36,686 nt of DNA from a bacterium (GTDB lineage: Bacteria > Cyanobacteriota > Vampirovibrionia > Gastranaerophilales > Gastranaerophilaceae). The notes beneath the pieces were generated by a model. The model was not told the DNA's origin. It did no database searches and was given only the letters and a program-made list of their open reading frames with translations. The stretch is from the NCBI GenBank assembly GCA_017433195.1, contig JAFRHR010000015.1:1-36686 (forward strand). Reading direction: 5' to 3'. Position 1 is the first letter of the stretch; every line of letters starts with the position of its first letter. Shown piece by piece: positions 1-8,264 of the stretch. The position numbers and the translations under genes are program-made.

Positions 1-162
1 AATTCTGGTACAATAAATGCTCCAATATCCAGAAAAGAAAATAGTATAATAGAACGAAAAGTATCTAAAAAAGGTGCTACTTCTATAACTCACTACAAAT
101 TAATTAAAAATTATAACGACTATTGTTTAGTAAAATTTATTTTAGAGGGAGAAAACTATTGA
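1..162 (+). pseudogene. RluA-family pseudouridine synthase, C-terminally truncated fragment (5' end outside window)
   Basis: The frame open from base 1 encodes a stretch with the RluA/RluD pattern: a G-T-I-N-A-P-I-x-R segment, then R-K-V-S, then THY-K-L, then a V-K-F-I-L-E strand. In RluA-type rRNA/tRNA uridine isomerases this strand leads into the near-invariant TGRTHQIR segment and a further 60-70 residues. Here the frame hits TGA at 160-162 just after L-E-G-E-N-Y, so that conserved part of the fold is missing. The catalytic Asp (HRLD motif) would lie upstream, outside the window. The stop overlaps the TTG start of nuoA in a TTGA arrangement. Family assignment rests on this short pattern. 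It may be a decayed gene cut by arrival of the nuo operon, or an assembly join. Confidence 0.6.
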
Positions 163-512
163 ACAATCTTTTTATATTGATTATATTTGCGCTGCTGTCG
201 CTCTTTTTTGCAATAGCATCAGTCATTTTGGGTTTTGTCTGTCAGTATAAAGACGAAACAAAAGAAAAATCCTCAACTTACGAATGCGGAGTTCAGTTAT
301 TTTCTGATGCAAGAAAACAGTACAACCTCAGATTTTTCAATTATGCACTGTTCTTTTTAATGTTCGATGTAGAACTTATTTTCCTCTACCCGTTTGCAAT
401 GAACTTTTCACAACTGAAACTCTATGCAATTTTTGAATGTGTACTGTTTTTGCTTTTGATACTCTTTACCGTATTTTATGCGGTTAAACAAAACATACTG
501 AGGTGGAAATGA
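159..512 (+). CDS. nuoA: NADH-quinone oxidoreductase subunit A (NdhC-like)
   Basis: Small membrane subunit of complex I that helps form the junction between the peripheral and membrane arms. The product is 117 residues, normal for NuoA/NdhC, with three hydrophobic helices. It has the family signatures Y-E-C-G after TM1 and [11 protein letters not shown] in TM2. I chose TTG 159 because GAGGGAG at 145-151 sits about 7 nt upstream and the protein then begins directly with TM1. An earlier in-frame TTG at 123 would add a charged, unlikely extension. The start overlaps the stop of the upstream gene fragment, and the end overlaps nuoB by an ATGA, so this is the first gene of a translationally coupled operon. 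No promoter for the operon is visible, so it must lie upstream or in the truncated gene. Confidence 0.93.
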   Translation: MNNLFILIIFALLSLFFAIASVILGFVCQYKDETKEKSSTYECGVQLFSDARKQYNLRFFNYALFFLMFDVELIFLYPFAMNFSQLKLYAIFECVLFLLLILFTVFYAVKQNILRWK

Positions 513-1024
513 CAATAATTATGACCACAGTTGAAAAAGTTATAAATTGGGGACGGGCAAATTCTTTATGGCCGCTTACTTTCGGAACTTCATGCTGCAG
601 TATAGAAATGATGCAGACAACGGCTTCCGATTTTGATATTGCAAGATTCGGCTCGGAAGTTTACAGAAACTCCCCAAGACAAGCTGATTTGTTAATATGC
701 GCAGGAACTATCACATACAAAATGGCACCCGTTTTAAGAAAAATTTATGACCAGATGGCAGAGCCAAAGTACGTTATAGCAATGGGCGCTTGCACATGTT
801 CAGGCGGAATGTTTGCCCCTGACAGTTATTCCGTAGTAAAAGGAATAGATAAAATTATCCCTGTCGATATTTTTCTTCCTATGTGTCCGCCACGCCCGGA
901 AGCCCTGCTTGATGCACTTATTAAACTTCAAAACAAGGTAAGGGCAGAAAAATTTGCGGACAGAAAAAAACGCATGAAATACCACCGTGAATACCCGATG
1001 ACTTATATGGAGGATATAAAATGA
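509..1024 (+). CDS. nuoB: NADH-quinone oxidoreductase subunit B (N2 cluster subunit)
   Basis: Peripheral-arm subunit holding the terminal [4Fe-4S] cluster N2, which passes electrons to quinone. From ATG 509 the four expected ligands are visible: the vicinal pair C29-C30 (T-S-C-C-S), C95 (M-G-A-C-T-C-S-G-G) and C126 (M-C-P-P-R-P). The 65-residue distance between the pair and the third ligand is the same as I recall for E. coli NuoB. ATG 509 gives an ATGA overlap with nuoA. ATG 521 (M-T-T-V-E-K) is an equally reasonable start, since the AGGTGG at 501-506 is a little too close to 509. Length is about 170 aa, typical of short NuoB/NdhK proteins. It overlaps nuoC by 4 nt. Confidence 0.95.
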   Translation: MTIIMTTVEKVINWGRANSLWPLTFGTSCCSIEMMQTTASDFDIARFGSEVYRNSPRQADLLICAGTITYKMAPVLRKIYDQMAEPKYVIAMGACTCSGGMFAPDSYSVVKGIDKIIPVDIFLPMCPPRPEALLDALIKLQNKVRAEKFADRKKRMKYHREYPMTYMEDIK

Positions 1025-1443
1025 GCATTTCAGAAATTCTCCAAAACAAGTTTGTAAATACTAAAATCATAGAAGAAAAGGGTAAAATTTTTGTTGAAAA
1101 CAATACAAAAGAGATTCTCACTCACATCAAAACAGACCTCGGTTTTGATATGCTTTTATCTTTGTACGCAACTGATTACAGAGATTATATTGAACTGAAT
1201 TATTATCTTTATTCATCAGTAAAACAGGAATACTTAACGATAACAACCCACGTAACAAGCAACACGGATTCAGTTACAGATGTATTTAAAAGTGCATACT
1301 TTGATGAATGTGAAATTTACGACATGTTCGGGGTTAATTTTACCGGAAACAATAATCTAAAACGGTTATTAATGCCTGCCGACTGGAAAGGGCACCCATT
1401 ACTTAAAAATTATGAATATGAGAAAGAGGCCGTATATGAATAA
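1021..1443 (+). CDS. nuoC: NADH-quinone oxidoreductase subunit C (30 kDa subunit)
   Basis: Peripheral-arm structural subunit of complex I. The C-terminal signature of the family is present: C-E-I-Y-D-M-F-G-V, then [15 protein letters not shown]. At 140 residues it is shorter than usual (about 150-200), mainly in the N-terminal part. The ATG at 1021 overlaps the nuoB stop (ATGA), and its own stop at 1441-1443 lies 5 nt beyond the nuoD start. The proteins are therefore made by coupled translation. It is encoded separately from nuoD, unlike the NuoCD fusion of enterobacteria. Confidence 0.92.
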   Translation: MSISEILQNKFVNTKIIEEKGKIFVENNTKEILTHIKTDLGFDMLLSLYATDYRDYIELNYYLYSSVKQEYLTITTHVTSNTDSVTDVFKSAYFDECEIYDMFGVNFTGNNNLKRLLMPADWKGHPLLKNYEYEKEAVYE

Positions 1444-2524
1444 AATGAAAATAAATATCGGACCTCAGCACCCGTCAACTCACGGGGTTTTACAAATAAT
1501 AACAGAACTTGACGGCGAAAACATAGTAAATTGCGAAACCGAAATCGGCTACCTTCACAGAGGAATGGAAAAGTTGGCGGAAAACCGAACTTACCTTCAA
1601 TATCTTCCGATGGTTGACAGGGTAGATTATTTAGGCGGATTTTTCAATTCTTTTGCTTTTTGTGATGCGGTTGAAAATCTGTCACAAACAGAAGTTCCCC
1701 AACGAGCAAAATATATAAGAGTCTTAATGATGGAATTAAACAGAATTGCATCTCACCTCTTGTGGCTCGGAACTTATTTATTGGAACTTGGAGCAATTTC
1801 TCCCTACTTTTATGCCTTCAGAGAAAGAGAAATGATTTTAAGATTCTTTGAAAAACTGACAGGGCAAAGACTCATGTATAATTATTTCAAATTCGGAGGA
1901 GTCAGAAAAGATATTGAATTTACGGAAGACATAGAAGAAATTTTAAAAGTATTGCCTGAAAAATTAAAAGATTACGAAAGGATAATTGCTGATAATCCTG
2001 TTTTTCTTGAAAGAACCAAAGATATGGGAATAATAACAGAAGAAGCCGCATTAAATTATTCAATAACAGGACCTAATTTAAGGGCAACAGGAATAAAATA
2101 CGATACAAGAAAAGAATCAGATTATTATAAAGATATTGATTTTAATGTAATTACCGCAGAAAAATCCGATGCACTTAACCGATATTTAGTAAGAACAGGC
2201 GAAATAAAAGAAAGTATGAAAATAATTTCTCAGTGCCTTGATTGGTTAAAGACAGACACATCAGATTGCATATCTTCAAAGATTAACGAAATAAATTTAA
2301 AACTGCCTGAGGGTGAATACATTTCTAAAACAGAAGCTCCGAGAGGTTTGACTTTGTGTTGTCTTGTATCTGACGGAAGTGAAAAGCCTTACAGAGTAAA
2401 ATGGAGAACAGGTTCATTCTATGCGGTACAAATCCTGCCCGAACTTTTAAAAGGGCACACCGTACCTGATATAATGGCTATTTACGGTTCATTAGACGTA
2501 ATTTTACCGGAGGTGGACAGATAA
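1436..2524 (+). CDS. nuoD: NADH-quinone oxidoreductase subunit D (49 kDa, quinone site)
   Basis: Peripheral-arm subunit that forms the quinone pocket together with NuoB. The N-terminus G-P-Q-H-P-S-T-H-G-V-L carries the histidine, and D-R-V-D-Y the tyrosine, that ligate the quinone head group in characterised enzymes, so a quinone-reducing site looks intact. The C-terminus E-A-P-R-G, L-V-S-D-G, P-Y-R and G-S-L-D-V-I-L-P-E-V-D-R is typical. The usual R-x-P-S-F reads R-T-G-S-F here. I start at ATG 1436, preceded by AGAGG at 1425-1429, giving 362 residues, slightly short for the family (390-410). It ends one base into the nuoH start (TAATG). Confidence 0.95.
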   Translation: MNKMKINIGPQHPSTHGVLQIITELDGENIVNCETEIGYLHRGMEKLAENRTYLQYLPMVDRVDYLGGFFNSFAFCDAVENLSQTEVPQRAKYIRVLMMELNRIASHLLWLGTYLLELGAISPYFYAFREREMILRFFEKLTGQRLMYNYFKFGGVRKDIEFTEDIEEILKVLPEKLKDYERIIADNPVFLERTKDMGIITEEAALNYSITGPNLRATGIKYDTRKESDYYKDIDFNVITAEKSDALNRYLVRTGEIKESMKIISQCLDWLKTDTSDCISSKINEINLKLPEGEYISKTEAPRGLTLCCLVSDGSEKPYRVKWRTGSFYAVQILPELLKGHTVPDIMAIYGSLDVILPEVDR

Positions 2525-3621
2525 TGAATTATATTTATAATTTATATCTTGAATTATTATGCCGCCTCGGAATACCTGAAATTTTCGGAGAAATTACCTT
2601 TGCAGTAATTCCTTTTGTAATTATTGCCGCAGTTTTGATACTCGTTGTACTGTTTTTGGTATTGTTTGAACGAAAACTTTTGGCATTTTTCGTTCAGAGA
2701 AAAGGACCTAACAGAGTCGGTTTGTATGGTTGTTTACAAACGGTTGCCGATGCAATAAAACTGTTATTCAAGGAAAATATCAAAATAAATGCGGGAGACA
2801 GAATTTTATTCAACCTTGCGCCAATTCTTTCTTTAACTCCCGTAATTATCATATGGGGTTTGCTTCCATATACCTCCAATTTTGAATTTATGAAATTTGA
2901 TTTCAGTTTGTTATTTTATATTGCTTTGACTTTTATCCCGTTAATTGCAGTATTTCTTGCGGGGTATTCCAGCAACAACAAGTATTCAATAATCGGGGCA
3001 GTCAGAGCTGTTGTTCAGGGAATAAGTTTTGAACTTCCTATACTGTTTGTAATTTTGGCAGTTTCTGTTTTATCGTCATCATTAAACCTATATGAAATAA
3101 CAAATGCACAAAATCATTTTGGAATTTTCGGGTGGTATGTATTCCCGTGTTTTTTGGGATTTTTGATAATGCTTATAGCACTTCCCGCAGAACTGAACAG
3201 ATGTCCGTTTGATTTATCGGAAGCAGAAAGTGAACTCATTGCAGGGTACAATACAGAGTATTCGGGAATGAGGTTTGCACTGTTCTTCCTTGCTGAGTAT
3301 TCTCTGTTGTTCGCATCGTCAGCACTTATTGCTGTGTTATTCTTTGGCGGATATAATTCACCTTTCGGAATTTATTTGGCTGAATTATTACCTGTAAAAG
3401 CAATACTCACAAGTATTTTAATTTATGCTGAACAAATTTTTTGGTTCTTCTTAAAGACTATGTTAATAGTTTCTTTCTACATTTGGGTAAGAGCGACTTT
3501 GCCGAGAATACCCGCTCACAAACTCGTTAATATCTCGTGGAAATACCTTTTGCCCGCATCAATAATCAATTTTATAATCGTTCTTTTGATAAAAGTTATT
3601 TTTGGAGGTGCTGAATGGTAA
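2524..3621 (+). CDS. nuoH: NADH-quinone oxidoreductase subunit H
   Basis: Membrane subunit that links the quinone chamber to the proton channels. About eight or nine hydrophobic helices are apparent over 365 residues. Family motifs are present: E-R-K-L-L-A-F-F-V-Q-R-K-G-P-N-R-V-G near residue 50, R-C-P-F-D-L-S-E-A-E-S-E-L with its conserved acidic cluster near 225-240, and W-V-R-A-T-L-P-R near 320. ATG 2524 overlaps the nuoD stop by one base. The 3' end overlaps nuoI by 7 nt and contains the nuoI ribosome site (TTGGAGGTG). Confidence 0.95.
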   Translation: MNYIYNLYLELLCRLGIPEIFGEITFAVIPFVIIAAVLILVVLFLVLFERKLLAFFVQRKGPNRVGLYGCLQTVADAIKLLFKENIKINAGDRILFNLAPILSLTPVIIIWGLLPYTSNFEFMKFDFSLLFYIALTFIPLIAVFLAGYSSNNKYSIIGAVRAVVQGISFELPILFVILAVSVLSSSLNLYEITNAQNHFGIFGWYVFPCFLGFLIMLIALPAELNRCPFDLSEAESELIAGYNTEYSGMRFALFFLAEYSLLFASSALIAVLFFGGYNSPFGIYLAELLPVKAILTSILIYAEQIFWFFLKTMLIVSFYIWVRATLPRIPAHKLVNISWKYLLPASIINFIIVLLIKVIFGGAEW

Positions 3622-4016
3622 AATTTGTTGCATCTTCTAAAAATTTATTAAAAGGTTTGTCTTCCGTATTCAAGCATCTTTTCAGAAATGCGGTTACCGA
3701 AGAATATCCTGAAGTAAAGCCTGAATTAAACGAAAATTTCAGAGGTAAACATACTTTAAACAATAACTGTACGGCGTGCGGACTTTGCAAAAAAGTTTGT
3801 CCGGCAAATGCGATTTCGATAAAAAAAGATGGAAACAATAAACTTGTTTCTTATAAAATAGATTACGGGAAGTGTATTTTTTGCGGAAATTGCGTGTATT
3901 ACTGTCCGAATAAATCAATCCAACATACAACGGAATTTGAACTTGCAATTACCGCAGAGCAAAAAGATGATTTGATATCAGAATTAAAACAAGAGGAGAA
4001 AAATGGGCGAAACTGA
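3615..4016 (+). CDS. nuoI: NADH-quinone oxidoreductase subunit I (2x[4Fe-4S] ferredoxin-like)
   Basis: Peripheral-arm electron carrier holding clusters N6a and N6b, which feed NuoB. Two classic motifs are visible: C52-T-A-C55-G-L-C58-K-K-V-C62-P and C87-I-F-C90-G-N-C93-V-Y-Y-C97-P. The protein is 133 residues, shorter than typical NuoI (about 150-220), with a short basic and amphipathic N-terminus. ATG 3615 follows GGAGGTG at 3604-3610 inside nuoH. In the canonical operon NuoE, F and G would precede nuoH; none is present here, so electrons would enter at NuoI from a donor not encoded in this window. Confidence 0.94.
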   Translation: MVKFVASSKNLLKGLSSVFKHLFRNAVTEEYPEVKPELNENFRGKHTLNNNCTACGLCKKVCPANAISIKKDGNNKLVSYKIDYGKCIFCGNCVYYCPNKSIQHTTEFELAITAEQKDDLISELKQEEKNGRN

Positions 4017-4521
4017 TTTAATAACAAATATATTATTCTATATTTTCGCTTGTATGCTGATTTTATCGGCAATACTTTCCATATTTTCAAAGAAAGTTAT
4101 TTATTCAATTCTTTGGGCGGTTTCAGTTTTTGTATGTGCTTCAGGTTTATTTTATCTCTTAGGAAGCGAATACAATTCAATAGTACAGTTTATGATATAT
4201 TGTACGGTTGTTCCGGTTATACTTGCTTTTGCAGTAATGTTTACCGATTATTTCAAAGATAAAAAAATCTATCTTACAAGGGGCAGAAGATTATATATAT
4301 CATTTCTCGCAATTGGGATATGTGTTTCGTTAATTGTATTCATTTTGAACTTAACGTCTGACGATTTTTCCTATGTTTTTGATAATCCTGTTATAGTTGA
4401 CGGACTCAAAAATCTGACATCAATAACTAAAGACATATTTTTAAAATATATGTATGCCTTTGAAATGATAGCGTTACTCGTTTTAATAATTGCAGCGGGG
4501 GTATCAAACCATGATGAATGA
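4003..4521 (+). CDS. nuoJ: NADH-quinone oxidoreductase subunit J
   Basis: Membrane subunit of complex I, 172 residues with about five hydrophobic helices. The N-terminal half matches the NuoJ pattern, with a helix containing A-S-G-L-F-Y-L-L-G-S-E-Y and Q-F-M-I-Y-C-T-V-V-P-V-I, where most homologues have a Q-x-x-V-Y-x-G-A-V consensus. ATG 4003 has AGAGGAG at 3992-3998. It overlaps nuoI by 14 nt and nuoK by 11 nt. Sequence conservation is lower than for its neighbours, as is usual for NuoJ, and position between nuoI and nuoK supports the call. Confidence 0.9.
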   Translation: MGETDLITNILFYIFACMLILSAILSIFSKKVIYSILWAVSVFVCASGLFYLLGSEYNSIVQFMIYCTVVPVILAFAVMFTDYFKDKKIYLTRGRRLYISFLAIGICVSLIVFILNLTSDDFSYVFDNPVIVDGLKNLTSITKDIFLKYMYAFEMIALLVLIIAAGVSNHDE

Positions 4522-4834
4522 AGCACTAAATCTTACTTTATATCATTATCTGTTTTTGGCTCTTGCCCTGTTTTTCATCGGACTTTGGGGTGCAATTGTT
4601 GTTAAAAATATTATAAAAATGCTCATTTGTATAGAATTTATGCTGACGGGCATAAATCTTAATTTTATCGCATTTTCAAGATACGCTGATAATACGGATG
4701 CAAATACTTTTGTACTTTTTTATACGGCAATTGGCGCAATTGAACTTGCTGTTGCATTATACATATTTTATTTAATGTACAAGAAAAATCCGACACCTGA
4801 TACGGAAGAGTTAAATAAGAGGGAAAATAAATAA
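4511..4834 (+). CDS. nuoK: NADH-quinone oxidoreductase subunit K
   Basis: Small antiporter-like (MrpC-type) membrane subunit, 107 residues, three helices. Both conserved membrane glutamates are present, in M-L-I-C-I-E-F-M-L (TM2) and A-I-G-A-I-E-L-A-V-A-L (TM3). These correspond to the residues needed for proton pumping in E. coli NuoK. I start at ATG 4511 (the next codon is also ATG, at 4514) with a G-rich stretch at 4496-4501 as ribosome site. A TTG at 4490 in the same frame would add an unlikely N-terminus. Its stop overlaps the nuoL start by one base (TAATG). Confidence 0.93.
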   Translation: MMNEALNLTLYHYLFLALALFFIGLWGAIVVKNIIKMLICIEFMLTGINLNFIAFSRYADNTDANTFVLFYTAIGAIELAVALYIFYLMYKKNPTPDTEELNKRENK

Positions 4835-6741
4835 TGGAATTTTTAACCGAAAATTTAATAATTGTTTTGATTTTGCCTTTATTGTTCGGGGTTCTGACAA
4901 TGGTGAGCAAATTTTTCGGTTTAAATCTGAACAAGAAATTTATGATAATATCAGGTCTTATATCGTCATTTTTAGGCTTTGCCTTCTGTTTTCCGCTTGT
5001 ACTGATGTTTGATAACTCCTGTAATTATCAGTATTTATTACCTTTTATAGATATTAATAATTTTATAATAAATATCGGAATAGAATTTGGGCAGACTGAA
5101 CTTATTTTGGCATCGTTACTATACTTTGTAGGTTTTATAATTCAGATTTATTCTGTTTCTTATATGCCAAAAGAAAAACATAACAGATATTTTGCGCTAA
5201 TTAATATGTTTATATTTACAATGGCGGCATTTATCTTCAGCCCTAATTTATTCCAGTTCTACATTTTCTGGGAATTAATCGGACTTTTCAGTTATCTTTT
5301 AATCGGATTTGATTATCAAAATGCAGAAAACGGAACGTCTGCAAAAAAAGTTTTTCTGATAAACAGAATCGGAGATTTCTGTCTGCTTTCGGGGATTGTT
5401 ATTTCATCATATCTTATGTACACAAACGGAAACAACATAAATTTAACTCAGTTACCGTTTGATGAAATTAATTTAATTGCATCTAATTTATACGGATATA
5501 CAACCCCATTAGTTTTTGGAATTTTGTGTTCGCTATTTATAATTGCTGCACTTTGTAAATCTGCACAATTCCCGTTCAGTTCCTGGCTTATACACGCAAT
5601 GGCAGCACCTACACCAGTCAGCGCATTAATACATTCGGCAACTTTGGTTACTGCGGGATTTATACTGTTTTTAAAATTAACACCTTTATTTATCTGGGCG
5701 CCTGAAATTCTGACGGTTACTGTTTGGATAGTTTTAATAAGTGCGATAATAACTTCAGTATCTGCAATTACACAGGACAGAGTCAAAAAAATTCTTGCAT
5801 ATTCAACATCTGCTCATTTAGGAATAATGTTTATGCTTGCCGCTTTAGGGCAGTTTCAGATTGCAGTTATTTATCTTATCGCCCACGGAATTGTAAAATC
5901 AATTCTTTTCTGCAATTCAGGAATTTCTGACACAATAACAAACGAAAAGAATATGTTTAATCTTCCTGCTTTATACAAACAAAACAAAACAGGACTTATC
6001 TGCGTTTTGCTTGCAATTATTTCAATAACGGGAATTGCAGGAATTGGTTTTCAGGAAAAAAATTATATCTATGAAATTTTAAAACCGTTTAATTTCTATA
6101 AATACGCATTTATAACTGCAGGTGTTCTTTGCAGTATTTATTTATCAAGAATGTTTTTTGCAGTATTTGTTCAGAATAATTCAGATAAATCTCCGGATAA
6201 AGTTCCTCAGCTGATGGATTTATCACTTATATTATTAACAATCGGACTTATTGCATTATCTTTTACAGCACCTTATAAATTCACAAATGCACTGTTTTTA
6301 ATTCCGCTTTTAGTTTTTGGAATATGCGGATTTATCTACTATAAAAAGAGAAATTTATACAAAATTCCGCTTTTATATAGCCTTTCTTATAACGGATTTT
6401 TTGCAGATAACATACTCGAATTTGTTTTTGTAAAACCATTTGGGGCTGTTGTTTTCATATTTAATTACACAGAAAAATATATAAACTTATCATACAAATT
6501 ACTTGTAAAAACATTTTATTTAATTGTAAAACTATTTGATTTAACTGAAAGACATCTGATAAATCAAATAACAATACAGTCTGTTCGAATTTCTAAAAAG
6601 AGTTCGATACTTTTCTCTAAATTGCAAAACAACAACACGCAGACTTACATAAATTACGGCATTATGATACTGACTATTGCCGTTGTTTGCTTACTTATAA
6701 TTTATAAACTTTTATACTCAGGTTTAAACGGGGGACTATGA
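4834..6741 (+). CDS. nuoL: NADH-quinone oxidoreductase subunit L (antiporter-like)
   Basis: Distal proton-pumping subunit, 635 residues. Key residues of the channel are visible: the TM5 glutamate in F-W-E-L-I-G-L-F-S-Y-L-L, the TM7 lysine in C-K-S-A-Q-F-P-F, the histidine in L-I-H-S-A-T-L-V, the lysine in A-H-G-I-V-K-S-I-L-F, and a later lysine in G-I-G-F-Q-E-K. The C-terminal 150 residues contain a long amphipathic helix region followed by a final TM (about 605-627), fitting the lateral helix that runs along the membrane arm. Starts at ATG 4834 overlapping nuoK and ends overlapping nuoM (ATGA). Confidence 0.95.
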   Translation: MEFLTENLIIVLILPLLFGVLTMVSKFFGLNLNKKFMIISGLISSFLGFAFCFPLVLMFDNSCNYQYLLPFIDINNFIINIGIEFGQTELILASLLYFVGFIIQIYSVSYMPKEKHNRYFALINMFIFTMAAFIFSPNLFQFYIFWELIGLFSYLLIGFDYQNAENGTSAKKVFLINRIGDFCLLSGIVISSYLMYTNGNNINLTQLPFDEINLIASNLYGYTTPLVFGILCSLFIIAALCKSAQFPFSSWLIHAMAAPTPVSALIHSATLVTAGFILFLKLTPLFIWAPEILTVTVWIVLISAIITSVSAITQDRVKKILAYSTSAHLGIMFMLAALGQFQIAVIYLIAHGIVKSILFCNSGISDTITNEKNMFNLPALYKQNKTGLICVLLAIISITGIAGIGFQEKNYIYEILKPFNFYKYAFITAGVLCSIYLSRMFFAVFVQNNSDKSPDKVPQLMDLSLILLTIGLIALSFTAPYKFTNALFLIPLLVFGICGFIYYKKRNLYKIPLLYSLSYNGFFADNILEFVFVKPFGAVVFIFNYTEKYINLSYKLLVKTFYLIVKLFDLTERHLINQITIQSVRISKKSSILFSKLQNNNTQTYINYGIMILTIAVVCLLIIYKLLYSGLNGGL

Positions 6742-8255
6742 TGATATCATTTTTAACAGTTTTAATATTAATATTTTCACCGCTTGTAATAGCAGGGTTA
6801 ATTGCATCTCCGCTATTTAAGAATAATGAGGTTGTAATAAGACGATTTGCAAAATCGTTCAGCGTTTTGCATTTCTTCTATACCGCATTAATCATCGGGT
6901 TTTATACAAAAACTTCAAGCCTTGATGAAACCGTATTTTCAGCAAACTGGATAAACGTCCTCGGAATAAATTTTTCCTTCGGACTTGATGAACTCACATT
7001 GTGTCTTGTAGGCTTAACCTCGTTTATATTTATGATTGCTCTTATCCTGAGTAAATTGAACATAAGAAACAAACACAAACTTTATTATTCAATGATGTTT
7101 TTGCTCGAAACGGCAGTACTCGGCGTATTTTGTGCAAGAGATATTTTTATGTTCTTCCTGTTTTGGGAACTTGAACTTATCCCGATGTACTTCTTAATAA
7201 GTCAGTGGGGTGACACAAATTCAAAAAAATCAGCGTTTAAATTTATTTTATATACCTTTATAGGCAGTTTGTTTATGCTTGTCGGGTTGTTGTTACTGAA
7301 TTACTACAACTTCTCCGAAAGCGGAATTCTAAGCGGAGATATGGCTACAATCGCCCAAAATTCAGGGGCTTTTCCTATGCCTGTTTTAATCTCAATACTT
7401 CTTTTAATAGGCTTTGGAGTAAAAATGCCGATATTTCCTCTGCACCCGTGGTTGCCTGACGTTCATACAGATGCGGTTACGCCCGTCAGTATAATTTTAG
7501 CGGCAATTCTGCTTAAATTAGGGGCATATGGGATTATCCGTTTTAATTTTCAGATGCTTCCCGATGCGTTTGTTATTATTGCACCGTTTTTGTGTATTCT
7601 TGCACTTATAAACATAATCTACGGAGGGATTTTGGCTTATTCTCAAACAGATATAAAAAGAATTATTGCATATTCAAGTATTTCAAATATGGGCTTAATT
7701 CTGCTCGGTATTTGCGCCCTTAATAATGTCGGTATGACGGGAGGAATCTTCCATATAGTCGGACACGCACTTATCGTAACGGGATTATTTACGGTTGCGG
7801 GAATTATTTATTTAAGAACCAAAACAAGAGATATGACGGCACTTTGCGGTTTAGCAAAGCACATGCCCGTACTGTTTGGCTTTGCAACTATAATTGTATT
7901 TGCAGGAGCGGGGCTTCCTGCTTTTGCCGGATTTATCGGAGAATTACTAAGCATAATGGGACTTTTGATATCAGATTATCTGTTATGGATAAAAATTATT
8001 GCAGTTATTTCAATTACAATAATGATTTGGGCAACCTGTTATCTGCTCAAATTCTTACACAATACGTTCTACACAAGAGAAAACAGTGAAAATTGTTTAG
8101 TTTTCGATAAAATCAGAGATATTACAAGACACGAATTTTTAATTCTGTTTTTAATAACGGTTGTACTTTTGGGGTTGGGACTTTATCCTGATTCATTGAT
8201 TTCCTTTATTAAAGACGGAACAATTTTTGAGACTTTAAAACATTGTAACTTTTAA
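6738..8255 (+). CDS. nuoM: NADH-quinone oxidoreductase subunit M (antiporter-like)
   Basis: Proton-pumping membrane subunit, 505 residues, about 14 helices. The TM5 glutamate (F-W-E-L-E-L-I-P-M-Y), the TM7 lysine (F-G-V-K-M-P-I-F-P-L-H-P-W-L-P-D) and the TM8 lysine (A-I-L-L-K-L-G-A-Y-G) are all present, as is G-A-G-L-P-A-F-A-G-F-I-G-E-L in the second half. Two adjacent ATGs (6738 and 6741) are possible starts; the first overlaps the nuoL stop. A 9-nt gap separates it from nuoN. Confidence 0.95.
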   Translation: MMISFLTVLILIFSPLVIAGLIASPLFKNNEVVIRRFAKSFSVLHFFYTALIIGFYTKTSSLDETVFSANWINVLGINFSFGLDELTLCLVGLTSFIFMIALILSKLNIRNKHKLYYSMMFLLETAVLGVFCARDIFMFFLFWELELIPMYFLISQWGDTNSKKSAFKFILYTFIGSLFMLVGLLLLNYYNFSESGILSGDMATIAQNSGAFPMPVLISILLLIGFGVKMPIFPLHPWLPDVHTDAVTPVSIILAAILLKLGAYGIIRFNFQMLPDAFVIIAPFLCILALINIIYGGILAYSQTDIKRIIAYSSISNMGLILLGICALNNVGMTGGIFHIVGHALIVTGLFTVAGIIYLRTKTRDMTALCGLAKHMPVLFGFATIIVFAGAGLPAFAGFIGELLSIMGLLISDYLLWIKIIAVISITIMIWATCYLLKFLHNTFYTRENSENCLVFDKIRDITRHEFLILFLITVVLLGLGLYPDSLISFIKDGTIFETLKHCNF

Positions 8256-8264
8256 CGGAGCATT

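Noticed and set aside
123-158. N-terminal extension of nuoA from TTG 123
   Set aside because: It overlaps the upstream gene, adds a basic stretch before TM1 that NuoA lacks, and the good ribosome site serves TTG 159.
5448-5786. 112-codon minus-strand frame inside nuoL
   Set aside because: It covers the most conserved part of nuoL on the other strand and has no supporting signals.
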